From: Candidatus Methylomirabilota bacterium
Lineage (GTDB): Bacteria > Methylomirabilota > Methylomirabilia > Methylomirabilales > Methylomirabilaceae
NCBI GenBank assembly: GCA_028869615.1
Contig: JAGWRQ010000016.1
Location: forward strand, 1-18,384
Reading direction: 5' to 3'
Length of the DNA: 18,384 bases
The notes under the pieces were generated by a model. That model searched no databases. It was not told the origin of the DNA and saw only the letters and a program-made list of their open reading frames with translations. Every line of letters starts with the position of its first letter. Positions within the stretch are counted from its first letter, which is position 1. Positions 1-8,950 of the stretch are shown piece by piece. The translations under genes and the position numbers were made by a program.

Positions 1-1715
1 CGCAGACAATGGTCCCAGACTGACAGCAGACAGTTGGCATCCGGCGGAAGGTACACGCGCACGATTGCGGCCTTCTTGTTTACCACGTGATCGATGAAGC
101 CGGGGTCTTGATGGGTAAAGCCGTTATGAACTTGCTGCCAGACGTGGGAGGCGAGCAGGTAATTTAGCGATGCAATGTTCCGCCGCCACGGCAGCTCCGC
201 GGTGACTTTCAGCCACTTGGCGTGCTGGTTAAACATCGAATCGACGATGTGAATAAATGCCTCGTAGCTATTGAACAGTCCGTGCCGACCTGTGAGCAGG
301 TATCCCTCGAGCCAACCTTCACACTGATGCTCGCTCAGCATCTCCATGACCCGGCCATCTGACGCAAGATACTCATCGTTCTCTTTCTTCCGGGCTTCCC
401 ACTGCCGGTTGGTGACCTCAAACACGGCGTTCAACCGGTTGGAAAGTGTCTCGTCTGGACCGAAGATCCGGAAATTCCGTTGCTCCCGATTGAGCATGGC
501 CACATCGCGCAGGAACTCTCCAAGCACGTGCGTGTCGGCGGCCTGCACTGATCCTGGTGACGGCACATTCACCGCGTAGCTCCGAAAGTCAGGCATAAGC
601 AGGTCGCGAAGTAGCAGCCCGCCATTAGCGTGCGGATTGGCGCCCATCCGCCGGTTGCCCTTAGGCGCCAGCTCGGCCAATTCCGGCACGAGTCGGCCAT
701 CCTCATCGAACAGTTCTTCTGCCTTGTAGCTCTTCATCCAGCTTTCAAGCTGTTTGAGATGCTGGGGATGCTCGGAATCCAGCAGGAGCGGCACCTGGTG
801 CGCTCGGAACGTGCCCTCAACTTGCAGACCATCGACGACTTTCGGTCCCGTCCAGCCCTTGGGTGAATTGAGGACGATCATCGGCCAGCGCGGTCGAGTG
901 GCGTCATTGTTGTCTCGCGCATTGCTTTGAATGTGCCGGATCTCCGTAATGACCGTATCCAAAGCAGCGGCCATGAGTTGATGCATCTTATCCGGCTCAT
1001 GACCTTCCACAAAGTAAGGCGTCCAGCCGCTGCCTCGTAGAAATTGCTCCAATTCCTCATGCGTGATGCGGGCCAGCACGGTTGGGTTGGCTATTTTATA
1101 GCCGTTGAGATGCAGGATAGGCAGCACGGCTCCATCGGTGATCGGATTGAGAAACTTGTTGGAGTGCCATGCCGTGGCTAACGGACCTGTTTCCGCTTCG
1201 CCGTCACCGATAACGCAGGCAACGACCAGTTCCGGATTGTCGAATACGGCCCCGAAGGCATGGCTGAGCGAATACCCTAACTCGCCCCCTTCGTGAATCG
1301 ATCCCGGACACTCCGGTGAGACATGGCTGGGAATCCCTCCGGGAAAGGAGAACTGGGTGAACAGTTTTTTCAGTCCGGCATCATTTTGCGTGATGTGTGG
1401 GTATACTTCGCTGTAGGTGCCTTCAAGATACGTGTTGCCTACGAGCGCAGGGCCGCCGTGACCTGGACCGGAAATATAGATCATATCCAGGTCATACTTC
1501 TTGATGACCCGGTTCAGATGCACGTAGATGAAGTTCTGCCCCGGCGTCGTGCCCCAATGCCCGAGCAGCGTCGGCTTCACGTGCGACAGTTTCAACGGTT
1601 CCCGAAGCAAAGGATTGTCGTATAGGTAAATCTGGCCGACCGACAGATAGTTGGCGGCGCGCCAGTAGGCATCCATCTTGTGGAGCAGTTCCGGGGAAAG
1701 AGTGTTTGTCTTCAC
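1..1715 (-). CDS. xfp: Phosphoketolase, N-terminal 571 codons (3' end beyond left edge)
   Basis: Thiamine-diphosphate enzyme that splits xylulose 5-phosphate (and in many homologs fructose 6-phosphate) with phosphate into acetyl phosphate and an aldose phosphate. The reading frame is open from a GTG at 1715 to the left edge. Visible motifs are GHWGTTPG (residues 52-59), GPGHGG (83-88), the phosphoketolase signature EGGELGY (142-148) and the TPP/metal motif GDGEAETG (170-177), followed further on by FRIFGPDE and [20 protein letters not shown]. The family is about 790-825 residues, so roughly the last 220 are missing. An in-frame TGA lies just upstream of the GTG, and a GGAG ribosome site sits 9 nt before it inside the end of ackA. 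It lies 17 bp downstream of ackA, whose product uses its acetyl phosphate. Whether it accepts one or both sugar phosphates cannot be told from sequence. Confidence 0.96.
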   Translation of the reverse strand, partial: MKTNTLSPELLHKMDAYWRAANYLSVGQIYLYDNPLLREPLKLSHVKPTLLGHWGTTPGQNFIYVHLNRVIKKYDLDMIYISGPGHGGPALVGNTYLEGTYSEVYPHITQNDAGLKKLFTQFSFPGGIPSHVSPECPGSIHEGGELGYSLSHAFGAVFDNPELVVACVIGDGEAETGPLATAWHSNKFLNPITDGAVLPILHLNGYKIANPTVLARITHEELEQFLRGSGWTPYFVEGHEPDKMHQLMAAALDTVITEIRHIQSNARDNNDATRPRWPMIVLNSPKGWTGPKVVDGLQVEGTFRAHQVPLLLDSEHPQHLKQLESWMKSYKAEELFDEDGRLVPELAELAPKGNRRMGANPHANGGLLLRDLLMPDFRSYAVNVPSPGSVQAADTHVLGEFLRDVAMLNREQRNFRIFGPDETLSNRLNAVFEVTNRQWEARKKENDEYLASDGRVMEMLSEHQCEGWLEGYLLTGRHGLFNSYEAFIHIVDSMFNQHAKWLKVTAELPWRRNIASLNYLLASHVWQQVHNGFTHQDPGFIDHVVNKKAAIVRVYLPPDANCLLSVWDHCL

Positions 1716-1732
1716 GGTTCAATGCTCCTTTT

Positions 1733-2926
1733 TCAGCCAAGGCCGAGGACGCGGCAAACCGTCTTGGCGATCATGCGTTCTTCGTCCGTGCGAACGACGC
1801 GGACCACAACCCGACTGGCCGCCATGGAAATCACGCCCTCATTCGCCGCATTTCGCTTTTCTTCGAGTGCGATTCCAAGAAATTCCAGCCCATCGCAAAT
1901 CCGGGCACGGACCGTGGGCGCATTCTCTCCGATGCCACCAGCGAATACCAGCGTGTCCAGTCCGCCCAACGCCGCCGCGAAAGCGCCGATCCATTTCTTG
2001 ACCTGGTAGCAAAACAGCGCGATCGCTTCAGCCGCCCGCACGTCCTGCGTTTCACGGTCGAGCAAGTCACGCATGTCGGAACTGGTCTCCGACATGCCGA
2101 GCAGCCCGGACTGGAAATTGACCATCTCATTGAACCGTTTTGCATCGAGACCCTCTGTGCGCGCCAGATACCAAACCAGCCCGGGATCGAGATCGCCGGA
2201 GCGGGTGCTCATCGGCACCCCGGCTGTCGGGGTAAAACCCATGCTGGTGTCCATGGATTTGCCGTTACGCACCGCTGCCAGACTCGCGCCATTGCCGAGG
2301 TGGGCGAGGATGACCCGGCCGTGTGCCGCTTCCGCTCCGGCCAGGCGGGCCAGCTCTCCCATGAGAAACGCATACGACAACCCGTGAAACCCGTACCGCC
2401 GCACGCCCTGCGCTTCGCAGCGGCGCGGGATCGGCAACAACTGCGCCACGCGTGGTAGATCATGGTGAAACGCCGTATCGAAACACGCCACTTGGGGCAG
2501 GTCAGGGAATCGGCGATGAAACGCCTCGGTCAACAGGATCTCCTCCGGCAGATGCTCAGGATCGAATGGACTGAGCCGGCGCAGTTCCTCAACCATTTCC
2601 GCGGTGATTCGTTGCGGCATGCTATACTTCGGCCCGCCATGCACCACGCGATGCCCCACCGCGGTCAATGCATCACGCCCGACGTGTTCCTCGATCCAAT
2701 CTATCAGAGCGCCCACCGCCACCATGTGATCCGGTGCCGTCACCGGCCGCGAAACGTTGTCCGCCCGGTCCGGGCCTGTCACCCGCAAAGTGGCCTTCGG
2801 CAGTCCAATCCGCTCAATCCCGCCCTCCAAAATCCGCCGGAGCGAGTCACCGGCCTCGAACAGCGCGAACTTGATGCTCGCCGAGCCGCCATTGATCGTC
2901 AGGATGCGTGGGTTAGCTGGTTTCAT
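1733..2926 (-). CDS. ackA: Acetate kinase
   Basis: Cytosolic ASKHA-fold kinase that interconverts acetyl phosphate plus ADP with acetate plus ATP. Directly upstream of phosphoketolase it would harvest ATP from the acetyl phosphate made there. Visible motifs include the N-terminal phosphate-binding loop as LTINGGSASIKF, GHRVVHGG (substrate arginine), CFDTAFH (catalytic Asp), RRYGFHG (catalytic His), HLGNGAS, MSTRSGDLDPG (transition-state Arg) and FAGGIGEN near the end. Length of about 397 residues is normal. The first loop has NGGSAS where many acetate kinases have N-S/A-GSSS, so a related short-chain carboxylate kinase is possible. Two starts exist: ATG at 2944 without a convincing ribosome site, and ATG at 2926 preceded by AAGAG at 6 nt. 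The second was chosen because it leaves a usual short leader. Either start overlaps the end of the upstream HAD gene. Confidence 0.95.
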   Translation of the reverse strand: MKPANPRILTINGGSASIKFALFEAGDSLRRILEGGIERIGLPKATLRVTGPDRADNVSRPVTAPDHMVAVGALIDWIEEHVGRDALTAVGHRVVHGGPKYSMPQRITAEMVEELRRLSPFDPEHLPEEILLTEAFHRRFPDLPQVACFDTAFHHDLPRVAQLLPIPRRCEAQGVRRYGFHGLSYAFLMGELARLAGAEAAHGRVILAHLGNGASLAAVRNGKSMDTSMGFTPTAGVPMSTRSGDLDPGLVWYLARTEGLDAKRFNEMVNFQSGLLGMSETSSDMRDLLDRETQDVRAAEAIALFCYQVKKWIGAFAAALGGLDTLVFAGGIGENAPTVRARICDGLEFLGIALEEKRNAANEGVISMAASRVVVRVVRTDEERMIAKTVCRVLGLG

Positions 2927-3560
2927 GGATGACTCTTGCGTCATTCTGTAATCCGAACGACACCAGTTTCGCGCATGTGGACCTGTAATCCGTGTGAAGA
3001 ATGCTTCGAATCCCCAAATCTTCCGCGATCTGGACGAACATTGGGGTATTTTCGATATAAACTACCTGCCGGGCCGACGCTTGGGCGATGTCCAGCGCAA
3101 GCCGAAAAATATCCGCGTCGGGCTTGCGAAGGTGGACGAAGCAGGACGAAATAAAGGAATCCACAAACCCGTCCAGCTTGAACTTTCGAATCCGATATGC
3201 ATTCAGTTCACGTCCTTCGTTGCTGACCACGACGATCTTCAGCCCGTGCCAAACCTTGAGCTGAGCGACCAGCTTGATCATCTCAGGGTAAGGTGTCGAT
3301 TGCGCGAACATGAAGCGTCGAAACTGAGCCCGGGTGAACGGTCGCTTTTGGTAGAAGACCACCCGATCTAAATATTCTTCCAGTGTGAGCTTTCCTTCCT
3401 CGTAGGTATCGAACGTTAGGTGATGCCGATCCTCCATCTCGGCCGACTCCAGCTTGAAGTTCGTCGCCGCCCGTTTGCGGGCGTGATGATCCCACCCGTT
3501 GGTGAGCAACACGCCGCCGACATCCAGAAACAGTGTCGTAATCTCTTGTGAGCGTTTCAT
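2913..3560 (-). CDS. HAD-superfamily hydrolase-like protein with divergent catalytic motifs
   Basis: A 215-residue protein with the layout of a HAD subfamily IA phosphatase: motif I at residues 11-18 (FLDVGGVL, nucleophile Asp13), a helical cap in about 25-95, motif II around Ser113 (VVVSNEG), motif III Lys146 (RKPDADIF) and motif IV at 168-172 (YIENT). The general acid/base Asp two residues after the nucleophile is Gly, as also happens in YihX-like members (DLGNV). The usual acidic pair of motif IV is Glu-Asn. Activity on a sugar phosphate would fit the operon, but substrate and even catalytic activity are uncertain. The ATG at 3560 follows a GAGG ribosome site. It lies 31 bp after the M50 protease gene, and its 3' end overlaps the start of ackA, which suggests translational coupling. 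Confidence 0.85.
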   Translation of the reverse strand: MKRSQEITTLFLDVGGVLLTNGWDHHARKRAATNFKLESAEMEDRHHLTFDTYEEGKLTLEEYLDRVVFYQKRPFTRAQFRRFMFAQSTPYPEMIKLVAQLKVWHGLKIVVVSNEGRELNAYRIRKFKLDGFVDSFISSCFVHLRKPDADIFRLALDIAQASARQVVYIENTPMFVQIAEDLGIRSILHTDYRSTCAKLVSFGLQNDARVIHETS

Positions 3561-3591
3561 CGGGGTCCTCGAGCTACCGTTGTTATGTCGG

Positions 3592-4710
3592 TTACGTTCC
3601 CAATTCCTGCAGCGTCCTCAGGAAGGTGATGACATCTTCCCGGCTTAACATGCCGACGACACGGTGATCCCGGGTGACAAGCAACTGGTTAACTCCATCG
3701 CGATCCATCGCCTGGAGGGCGGCCCACAGCTCGGCATCGGGATCGATACATTTTGACTGTTCCAAAGGAAGCATGACCTGAGCGGCACTCGTCGTCGCCC
3801 ATTCGGAACGCGGCACTTCCTTAATCCGGTGCAGCGTCATCAAACCAACGGTATTGCCGTCGCGGTTGACGAGAAAGCAACGTCGCCCGCCACTGAGGAT
3901 GTGTTCGTCCACCAATTGCTGTAGCGTCAGTTCTGCGGGAACGGCAGCGCATTGAGTGCTCATGGCCTGCGAGACTCTATGGCCCGCCAGCAGGCCTTGA
4001 AACATCACTCGCTGCACCTGGGCGGAGGCCGCGTTGTCAAGGAACCAGCCGATAAACGCGATCCATAGCCCTCCCCCAAAGTTGTCGCGAAACATCTGCC
4101 AGACACCAACGAAGATAAACAGAAAAGCAAAGAACCGGCCGGCATTCGCAGCGATGAGCGTTGCTCGGCGCATGTTTTTCGTCATCGCCCAGACGATAGC
4201 CCGGAACACGCGGCCTCCGTCGAGTGGGTAACCGGGGATCAGATTAAACAACACAACGGCCAAGTTGATATAGGCCAGATACTTAGCCAAACCGAAGAGG
4301 GGTTCCATGCCTGACACCATCGGCTGCACCGAGTAGAAGCAGAGCGCCAGAGCCAGGCTCACAAGGGGGCCCGCAATCGCAACAAGAAACTCGGCGATCG
4401 CGCTGGGTGGATCCGCTCCAATTTGAGCGACGCCTCCGAAGAGGAACAGCGTGATGCTGCGCACCGGAATGTTGTATCGCAGGGCCACCACAGAGTGCCC
4501 CAACTCATGGAGCAGCACGCTCACAAAGAGCATGATGGCCGTTACGGCGCCCATGAACCAATACAGCAGCGGTGGCCAGTTCTTGAACTCGGCGGGATAG
4601 TAATTTCCCGCCAGCATCCACGTAAGCAGCGCAACGATCACAAACCAGGAGTAATCCAAACCAATCGAAATCCCCAGAATCTTGCCTAACGGAATGTTGT
4701 GTCGGGTCAT
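3592..4710 (-). CDS. Site-2-protease-type M50 zinc metalloprotease with C-terminal CBS pair
   Basis: Predicted intramembrane protease of the SpoIVFB/S2P class (372 residues). The N-terminal two-thirds carries several hydrophobic helices with the zinc motif HELGH at residues 68-72 and the second metal-ligand segment NLIPGYPLDGGR in a later helix. The C-terminal third is soluble and looks like two CBS motifs, a module that commonly binds adenine nucleotides or S-adenosylmethionine. Such proteins cleave membrane-bound regulators such as anti-sigma factors; the substrate here is unknown. The start at 4710 is set by an ATGA overlap with the zwf stop; a longer reading to 4764 would lie inside zwf and adds only polar residues before the conserved IPLGKILGISIGLDYSW region. 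Its place among carbon-metabolism genes suggests that energy charge sensed by the CBS pair could control cleavage, which is inference. Confidence 0.92.
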   Translation of the reverse strand: MTRHNIPLGKILGISIGLDYSWFVIVALLTWMLAGNYYPAEFKNWPPLLYWFMGAVTAIMLFVSVLLHELGHSVVALRYNIPVRSITLFLFGGVAQIGADPPSAIAEFLVAIAGPLVSLALALCFYSVQPMVSGMEPLFGLAKYLAYINLAVVLFNLIPGYPLDGGRVFRAIVWAMTKNMRRATLIAANAGRFFAFLFIFVGVWQMFRDNFGGGLWIAFIGWFLDNAASAQVQRVMFQGLLAGHRVSQAMSTQCAAVPAELTLQQLVDEHILSGGRRCFLVNRDGNTVGLMTLHRIKEVPRSEWATTSAAQVMLPLEQSKCIDPDAELWAALQAMDRDGVNQLLVTRDHRVVGMLSREDVITFLRTLQELGT

Positions 4711-6245
4711 GCGCGTGTTCCCTGCTTGGTGCGCCTTCCGACCGATTCCATGGGGAGCGCCCAACTATGTCCTTGTTGGGCAAGCAGCCCTTGCCCGGCT
4801 TCTGGTCCCCAGGTACCGGCGGCGTAATTCGGGAAATCACCAGGCGGCGCAGCCGCCCACACATCGAGCACCGGCATCAACAACCGCCACGCTGCCTCGA
4901 CTTGGTCGGCACGCATGAACAACGTGGCGTCGTTTTTCATCACGTCCCAGAGCAAGGTTTCATAAGCGTCGGGCGACCGCGCGGCGAACGTATCCTGATA
5001 GTTAAACTGCATCTCCACCGTCCGCAGGCTCATTCTTGGCCCCGGGTGCTTTGCCTGAAAGCGCAACACGATGCCTTCATCGGGGTGGATCGACATGACC
5101 AGGCGGGCCGGTTGCCAGTCGAGGGTGGCCTCAGGCGGAAACGCCTGATGCGGTACTGCGCGAAATTGGATGGCCACTTCCGACACCTGTCGTGTGAGGC
5201 GTTTTCCTGTGCGGAGATAAAATGGGACGTCCTGCCAGCGCCAGTTGTCGACGAACAACTTCAGCGCCACAAACGTCTCCGTTTGGGAATCGGGGGACAC
5301 GTCGTCTTCTTCACGATACCCGCACACGCCCTTGCCGCCGATCCAACCTTTGCCGTACTGCCCGCGCACCACGTACTGATGGACCGCGTCATGATGAATC
5401 GGACGAACCGCGTGGAGCACATCCACTTTCTTGTTGCGAATCTCGTCGGCATCGAAGGACACCATCGGTTCCATTGCTACCAAACACAACAGTTGCATGA
5501 GGTGATTCTGCACCATGTCGCGTAGCGCGCCCGCCCGATCGTAATAGCCGCCGCGATGCACGACACCCACCTCTTCGGCGACGGTGATGGTCACGCAGTC
5601 CACGTAACGGCGGTTCCATATGGGCTCGAAGAGTGGATTGGCAAAGCGAAATGCCAGAATGTTTTGCACGGTCTCCTTGCCCAGATAATGGTCGATCCGG
5701 AAGATCTGGGATTCCACGAAGCTGTCTGCGAGGATGCCGTTCAACTTGCGGGCGGATTCCAGGTCATAGCCGATCGGTTTCTCGACCACAATCCGCGTCC
5801 ATTCCCGGTCACGCGCCAACCCGGCCTTGCCGAGGCATTTCGGGATTTCGCCGAACATGCTCGGCGGTGTGGCCATGTAGAAGATGCGGTGGACCTTGGC
5901 GCCCCATTCCTTTTCCAACTTCGCGCATTGTTCACCCAGGATCGTATAAGTGTGAAGATTCTTGAAATCGCCCTGCTGGTAGCGGATATGCCCGGCAAAC
6001 TCGCCCCATTCGCTGGGTTTCACCATTCCTTGGCGCGAGAACTTCTTGACGCCGTCGTGGAGACGATGGCGCAGCTTTTCGTCGCTCAAGTCAACGCGAT
6101 CCACCACGATGACCGAAAACTCAGCGGGCATACTTCGGTCCTGGGAGAGGTCAAACAAGGCCGGCACAAGCTTTCGCCAGGTCAAGTCACCGGCTCCGCC
6201 AAAAATGACGAACACCGTCGGCTCGAGTTGGTCATTAGTGTTCAT
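4707..6245 (-). CDS. zwf: Glucose-6-phosphate 1-dehydrogenase
   Basis: Oxidises glucose 6-phosphate to 6-phosphogluconolactone with reduction of NADP+ or NAD+, the first step of the oxidative pentose phosphate pathway. The 512-residue product has the N-terminal dinucleotide-binding motif GGAGDLTWRK (residues 16-25), EKPIG (155-159) and the active-site peptide RIDHYLGKE (183-191); length is typical. The ATG at 6245 is preceded by AAGGAG at 8 nt. An upstream in-frame ATG at 6266 would place that ribosome site inside the coding region, so the shorter start is preferred. It follows glgP by 116 bp and overlaps the M50 protease start by 4 bp. Neither gnd nor pgl is seen in the window, so the pentose phosphates that feed phosphoketolase must be made by genes elsewhere. 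Confidence 0.96.
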   Translation of the reverse strand: MNTNDQLEPTVFVIFGGAGDLTWRKLVPALFDLSQDRSMPAEFSVIVVDRVDLSDEKLRHRLHDGVKKFSRQGMVKPSEWGEFAGHIRYQQGDFKNLHTYTILGEQCAKLEKEWGAKVHRIFYMATPPSMFGEIPKCLGKAGLARDREWTRIVVEKPIGYDLESARKLNGILADSFVESQIFRIDHYLGKETVQNILAFRFANPLFEPIWNRRYVDCVTITVAEEVGVVHRGGYYDRAGALRDMVQNHLMQLLCLVAMEPMVSFDADEIRNKKVDVLHAVRPIHHDAVHQYVVRGQYGKGWIGGKGVCGYREEDDVSPDSQTETFVALKLFVDNWRWQDVPFYLRTGKRLTRQVSEVAIQFRAVPHQAFPPEATLDWQPARLVMSIHPDEGIVLRFQAKHPGPRMSLRTVEMQFNYQDTFAARSPDAYETLLWDVMKNDATLFMRADQVEAAWRLLMPVLDVWAAAPPGDFPNYAAGTWGPEAGQGLLAQQGHSWALPMESVGRRTKQGTRA

Positions 6246-6253
6246 GATTCTCA

Positions 6254-6259
6254 CTCCTT
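6254..6259 (-). promoter_or_regulatory. Ribosome binding site deciding the zwf start
   Basis: The minus strand reads AAGGAG eight bases before the ATG at 6245. Its position downstream of the alternative ATG at 6266 argues against the longer start. Confidence 0.75.
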
Positions 6260-6361
6260 CTCCCATTCCGTGTGAAACGTGCCCTTGGCATCGATCCGCT
6301 CAGCAGTGCGATGTTCCTGTGTCGCGGTTGCGTACTTCTCATAGCCTTGGCTCCAATAAGA

Positions 6362-8908
6362 TCAGCGCTGCCACAGGATGTGGACGGCTTCCAGAGGAAC
6401 CGCAACGCCGGAGCAATGTGGTATCACTCGCGCCGTATAGTCCCCCACCGCGCGGCCCGCAGACACAACCGCAGTGTAAACGTAGTCGTCCGACGCGCCG
6501 GGCAGTTGGCGAACGCGCGTCATCTCCTGTCGGATCGGACTGCTGCCATTGATTCCTTCAGCATACAGCTCAACTCGCACAACGTTCGGATCGAGATCAT
6601 TGAGATACACCTCTGCTTCAAAGATGTGCTGGGCCATATCTGTCTGTACCTTCACGTCGCCGAAGCTCAGAGTACCCCATTTTTCTTTTAGAGTATATTC
6701 CCAGTTGACTATCTTTCTGCCCACTATGCCTTTATCGGCAGCGCGCGTACGGTAGGCGGCTGCAGCCGGAAGATAATGTTTCTCGGTGTACTCGCGCACT
6801 ACGCGGTTGGTGGAAAACAGCGGTGTCAACCGTGCCATGCTTTCCCGCATCCGCTTGACCCATGCGGTGGGAATACCACTCTCGTCTCGGGTATAAAACT
6901 CCGGGATCACCTCCCGCTCGATCAGATCGTAGAGCGCGTCGGCTTCGACAGCGTCCCAAGCGGGATCGTCGTCATGCTCCTGGCCGTCCCCCAACGCCCA
7001 CCCCACTTCAGGGGTGTAGGCTTCCGCCCACCAGCCGTCCAATTCCGACAGATTGATGCCGCCATTAACGAGCACCTTCATGCCGCTCGTTCCGCAAGCC
7101 TCCCAGGGTCGGCGTGGGGTGTTGATCCAGACGTCCACCCCTTGCACCAGGTGCTCCGTTAACAACATGTCGTAGTCGCTCAGGAAGACGATGTGGGGTC
7201 TGGCCTCTGGCTGGCGGATGAAATTTATCCATTCATGGATCAAGGCCTGCCCAGCTAGGTCGTCCGGATGGGCCTTGCCGGCGATGATGAGTTGCATCGG
7301 TCGCTCTGGATTAGTTAACAGACGAAGCAGTCGCTCCGGGTCGTGCAGCAGCAGATTCGGTCTCTTGTAGGTCGTGAAGCGCCGCGCAAAGCCCAGCGTC
7401 AAGACGCGGGGATCAAATAGATGTTTCGCCCCGTCAACCGCCTCGGACGACGCGCCGGAGGCGGTCAGTTGCTGGGACAATCGCTCGCGAGCATATTCTA
7501 TGAGAGACTGGCTGGCGGCGGTGCGACATTGCCAGAGCCTGGAATCGGAGACACGACGAATGTCCTGATCCAGGGTTTCCGTTGTCCCCAGCCAGCGGTC
7601 TTTTCCACAGCTCTTCGTCCAAAGATCGTCGGCTGCCGCCGAGTCCCAACTCGGCATGTGAACTCCGTTGGTCACGTGTCCAACCGGCACGTCGTCTTGC
7701 GGCCAGTGCGGAAAGAGAGGCTCAAAGAGGAGCCGGCTCACCTTCCCATGCAATCGACTCACGCCATTGACCGCCCCGCTCCCGCGGATCGCCAGATAGG
7801 CCATGTTGAAACTTTCCGACGAGTCGTCCGGGTTCTGCCGGCCCAGGGCCAGCAAATCGTGGAGTGTGATGCCGAGCTTCTGCTCGGCGTAGCCACCGAG
7901 GTATTGCTCGATGAGGGCCGGAGCGAAACGATCAAAGCCGGCGGCTACTGCCGTGTGAGTGGTGAAGAGGTTTCCCGCTCGCGTGACGGCCAGTGCCACT
8001 TCGAAGGGCTGCCCCGTCGCTTTCATGAAGCTCAGAGCACGTTCCAACACGGCGAAGGCTGCATGCCCTTCATTCAGGTGACAGACTTCCGGCTGGATGC
8101 CGAGCGCGACGAGCAGCCGCCATCCGCCGATCCCGAGGAGCAGTTCTTGCTTGAGGCGCAGTTCCGGCCCGCCTCCATAAAGTTCGCTTGTGATCCCTCG
8201 GTGAGCAGGAAAGTTCGCCGCGTCATTGCTGTCCAGCAGGTAGAGTTTTACTCTGCCGACCTGGACCTGCCAGGCGCGCAGCCAGACCGAGTAACCGGGT
8301 AAAGCGATCTCCAACCGTAACCACTCCCCGTTCGGGTGGCGTAACGGCGTGATCGGCAGTTGTCCGGGATCGTTATATGGAAAGAGGGCTTGTTGCGCGC
8401 CGTCCTCGTCGATGACCTGCCGAAAATAGCCTTGCTGGTAGAGCAGTCCCACGCCGATCACCGGTACGCCCAGATCGCTGGCGGATTTGAGCTGATCGCC
8501 AGCCACATTGCCAAGCCCGCCCGAATAGATAGGGAGCGCTTCGCTCAACATGAATTCCATGCTGAAATACGCGACACAGGTCAGGGGAGACTGCGGATGC
8601 TTCTCCTGAAACCACGCGGGCGCCTCGACCACTTGCCGCTTAGCTTGCACAAGTTCATCGACGCTTTTGCGGAAAACAGGATCGGCCAGCACGCGCTCGA
8701 GCTGATCCCGCGAGACCGTCTGCAAGACAACCCAGGGGTTATGCGTGAGGTCCCAAAGTGCGGGATCAAGCTGGCGCCACACTTCGTCGGCGGCATGGTT
8801 CCACGACCAGCGCATATCCAAGGCCAGCTCGGCAAGGGAATCGAACCCCTCGACTTCCATAGGGAGAAGGCTGTAGATTGGGTGGCTGGCACGGGTTTGT
8901 TTGCCCAT
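6362..8908 (-). CDS. glgP: Alpha-glucan (glycogen/maltodextrin) phosphorylase
   Basis: Phosphorolytic enzyme releasing glucose 1-phosphate from glycogen or maltodextrin, using pyridoxal phosphate. The 848-residue product belongs to the short bacterial/archaeal phosphorylase type with an N-terminal DUF3417 region (LALDMRWSWNHAADEVW, about residues 28-44), then YFSMEFMLSEALPIYSGGLG, HLNEGHAAF, FARRFTTYKRP and the PLP-lysine motif EACGTSGMK (Lys611), followed by NLSELDGWWAEAY. The start at 8908 has AAAGGAG five bases upstream; a GTG at 8947 also in frame would put that site inside the gene. It is the first gene of the left operon, preceded by the long intergenic stretch. Together with zwf it implies use of stored glucan; phosphoglucomutase is not in view. 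The frame remains open for 36 codons beyond its TGA. Confidence 0.95.
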   Translation of the reverse strand: MGKQTRASHPIYSLLPMEVEGFDSLAELALDMRWSWNHAADEVWRQLDPALWDLTHNPWVVLQTVSRDQLERVLADPVFRKSVDELVQAKRQVVEAPAWFQEKHPQSPLTCVAYFSMEFMLSEALPIYSGGLGNVAGDQLKSASDLGVPVIGVGLLYQQGYFRQVIDEDGAQQALFPYNDPGQLPITPLRHPNGEWLRLEIALPGYSVWLRAWQVQVGRVKLYLLDSNDAANFPAHRGITSELYGGGPELRLKQELLLGIGGWRLLVALGIQPEVCHLNEGHAAFAVLERALSFMKATGQPFEVALAVTRAGNLFTTHTAVAAGFDRFAPALIEQYLGGYAEQKLGITLHDLLALGRQNPDDSSESFNMAYLAIRGSGAVNGVSRLHGKVSRLLFEPLFPHWPQDDVPVGHVTNGVHMPSWDSAAADDLWTKSCGKDRWLGTTETLDQDIRRVSDSRLWQCRTAASQSLIEYARERLSQQLTASGASSEAVDGAKHLFDPRVLTLGFARRFTTYKRPNLLLHDPERLLRLLTNPERPMQLIIAGKAHPDDLAGQALIHEWINFIRQPEARPHIVFLSDYDMLLTEHLVQGVDVWINTPRRPWEACGTSGMKVLVNGGINLSELDGWWAEAYTPEVGWALGDGQEHDDDPAWDAVEADALYDLIEREVIPEFYTRDESGIPTAWVKRMRESMARLTPLFSTNRVVREYTEKHYLPAAAAYRTRAADKGIVGRKIVNWEYTLKEKWGTLSFGDVKVQTDMAQHIFEAEVYLNDLDPNVVRVELYAEGINGSSPIRQEMTRVRQLPGASDDYVYTAVVSAGRAVGDYTARVIPHCSGVAVPLEAVHILWQR

Positions 8909-8913
8909 AGAAT

Positions 8914-8920
8914 CTCCTTT
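8914..8920 (-). promoter_or_regulatory. Ribosome binding site deciding the glgP start
   Basis: The minus strand reads AAAGGAG five bases before the ATG at 8908, which fixes this start over the GTG at 8947. Confidence 0.75.
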
Positions 8921-8950
8921 AATTGTGTCTCGGATAGAATCCCACACTGC

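Noticed and set aside
1492..1740. 82-codon minus-strand frame at the start of phosphoketolase.
   Set aside because: Out of frame with the clear phosphoketolase sequence that occupies the same bases.
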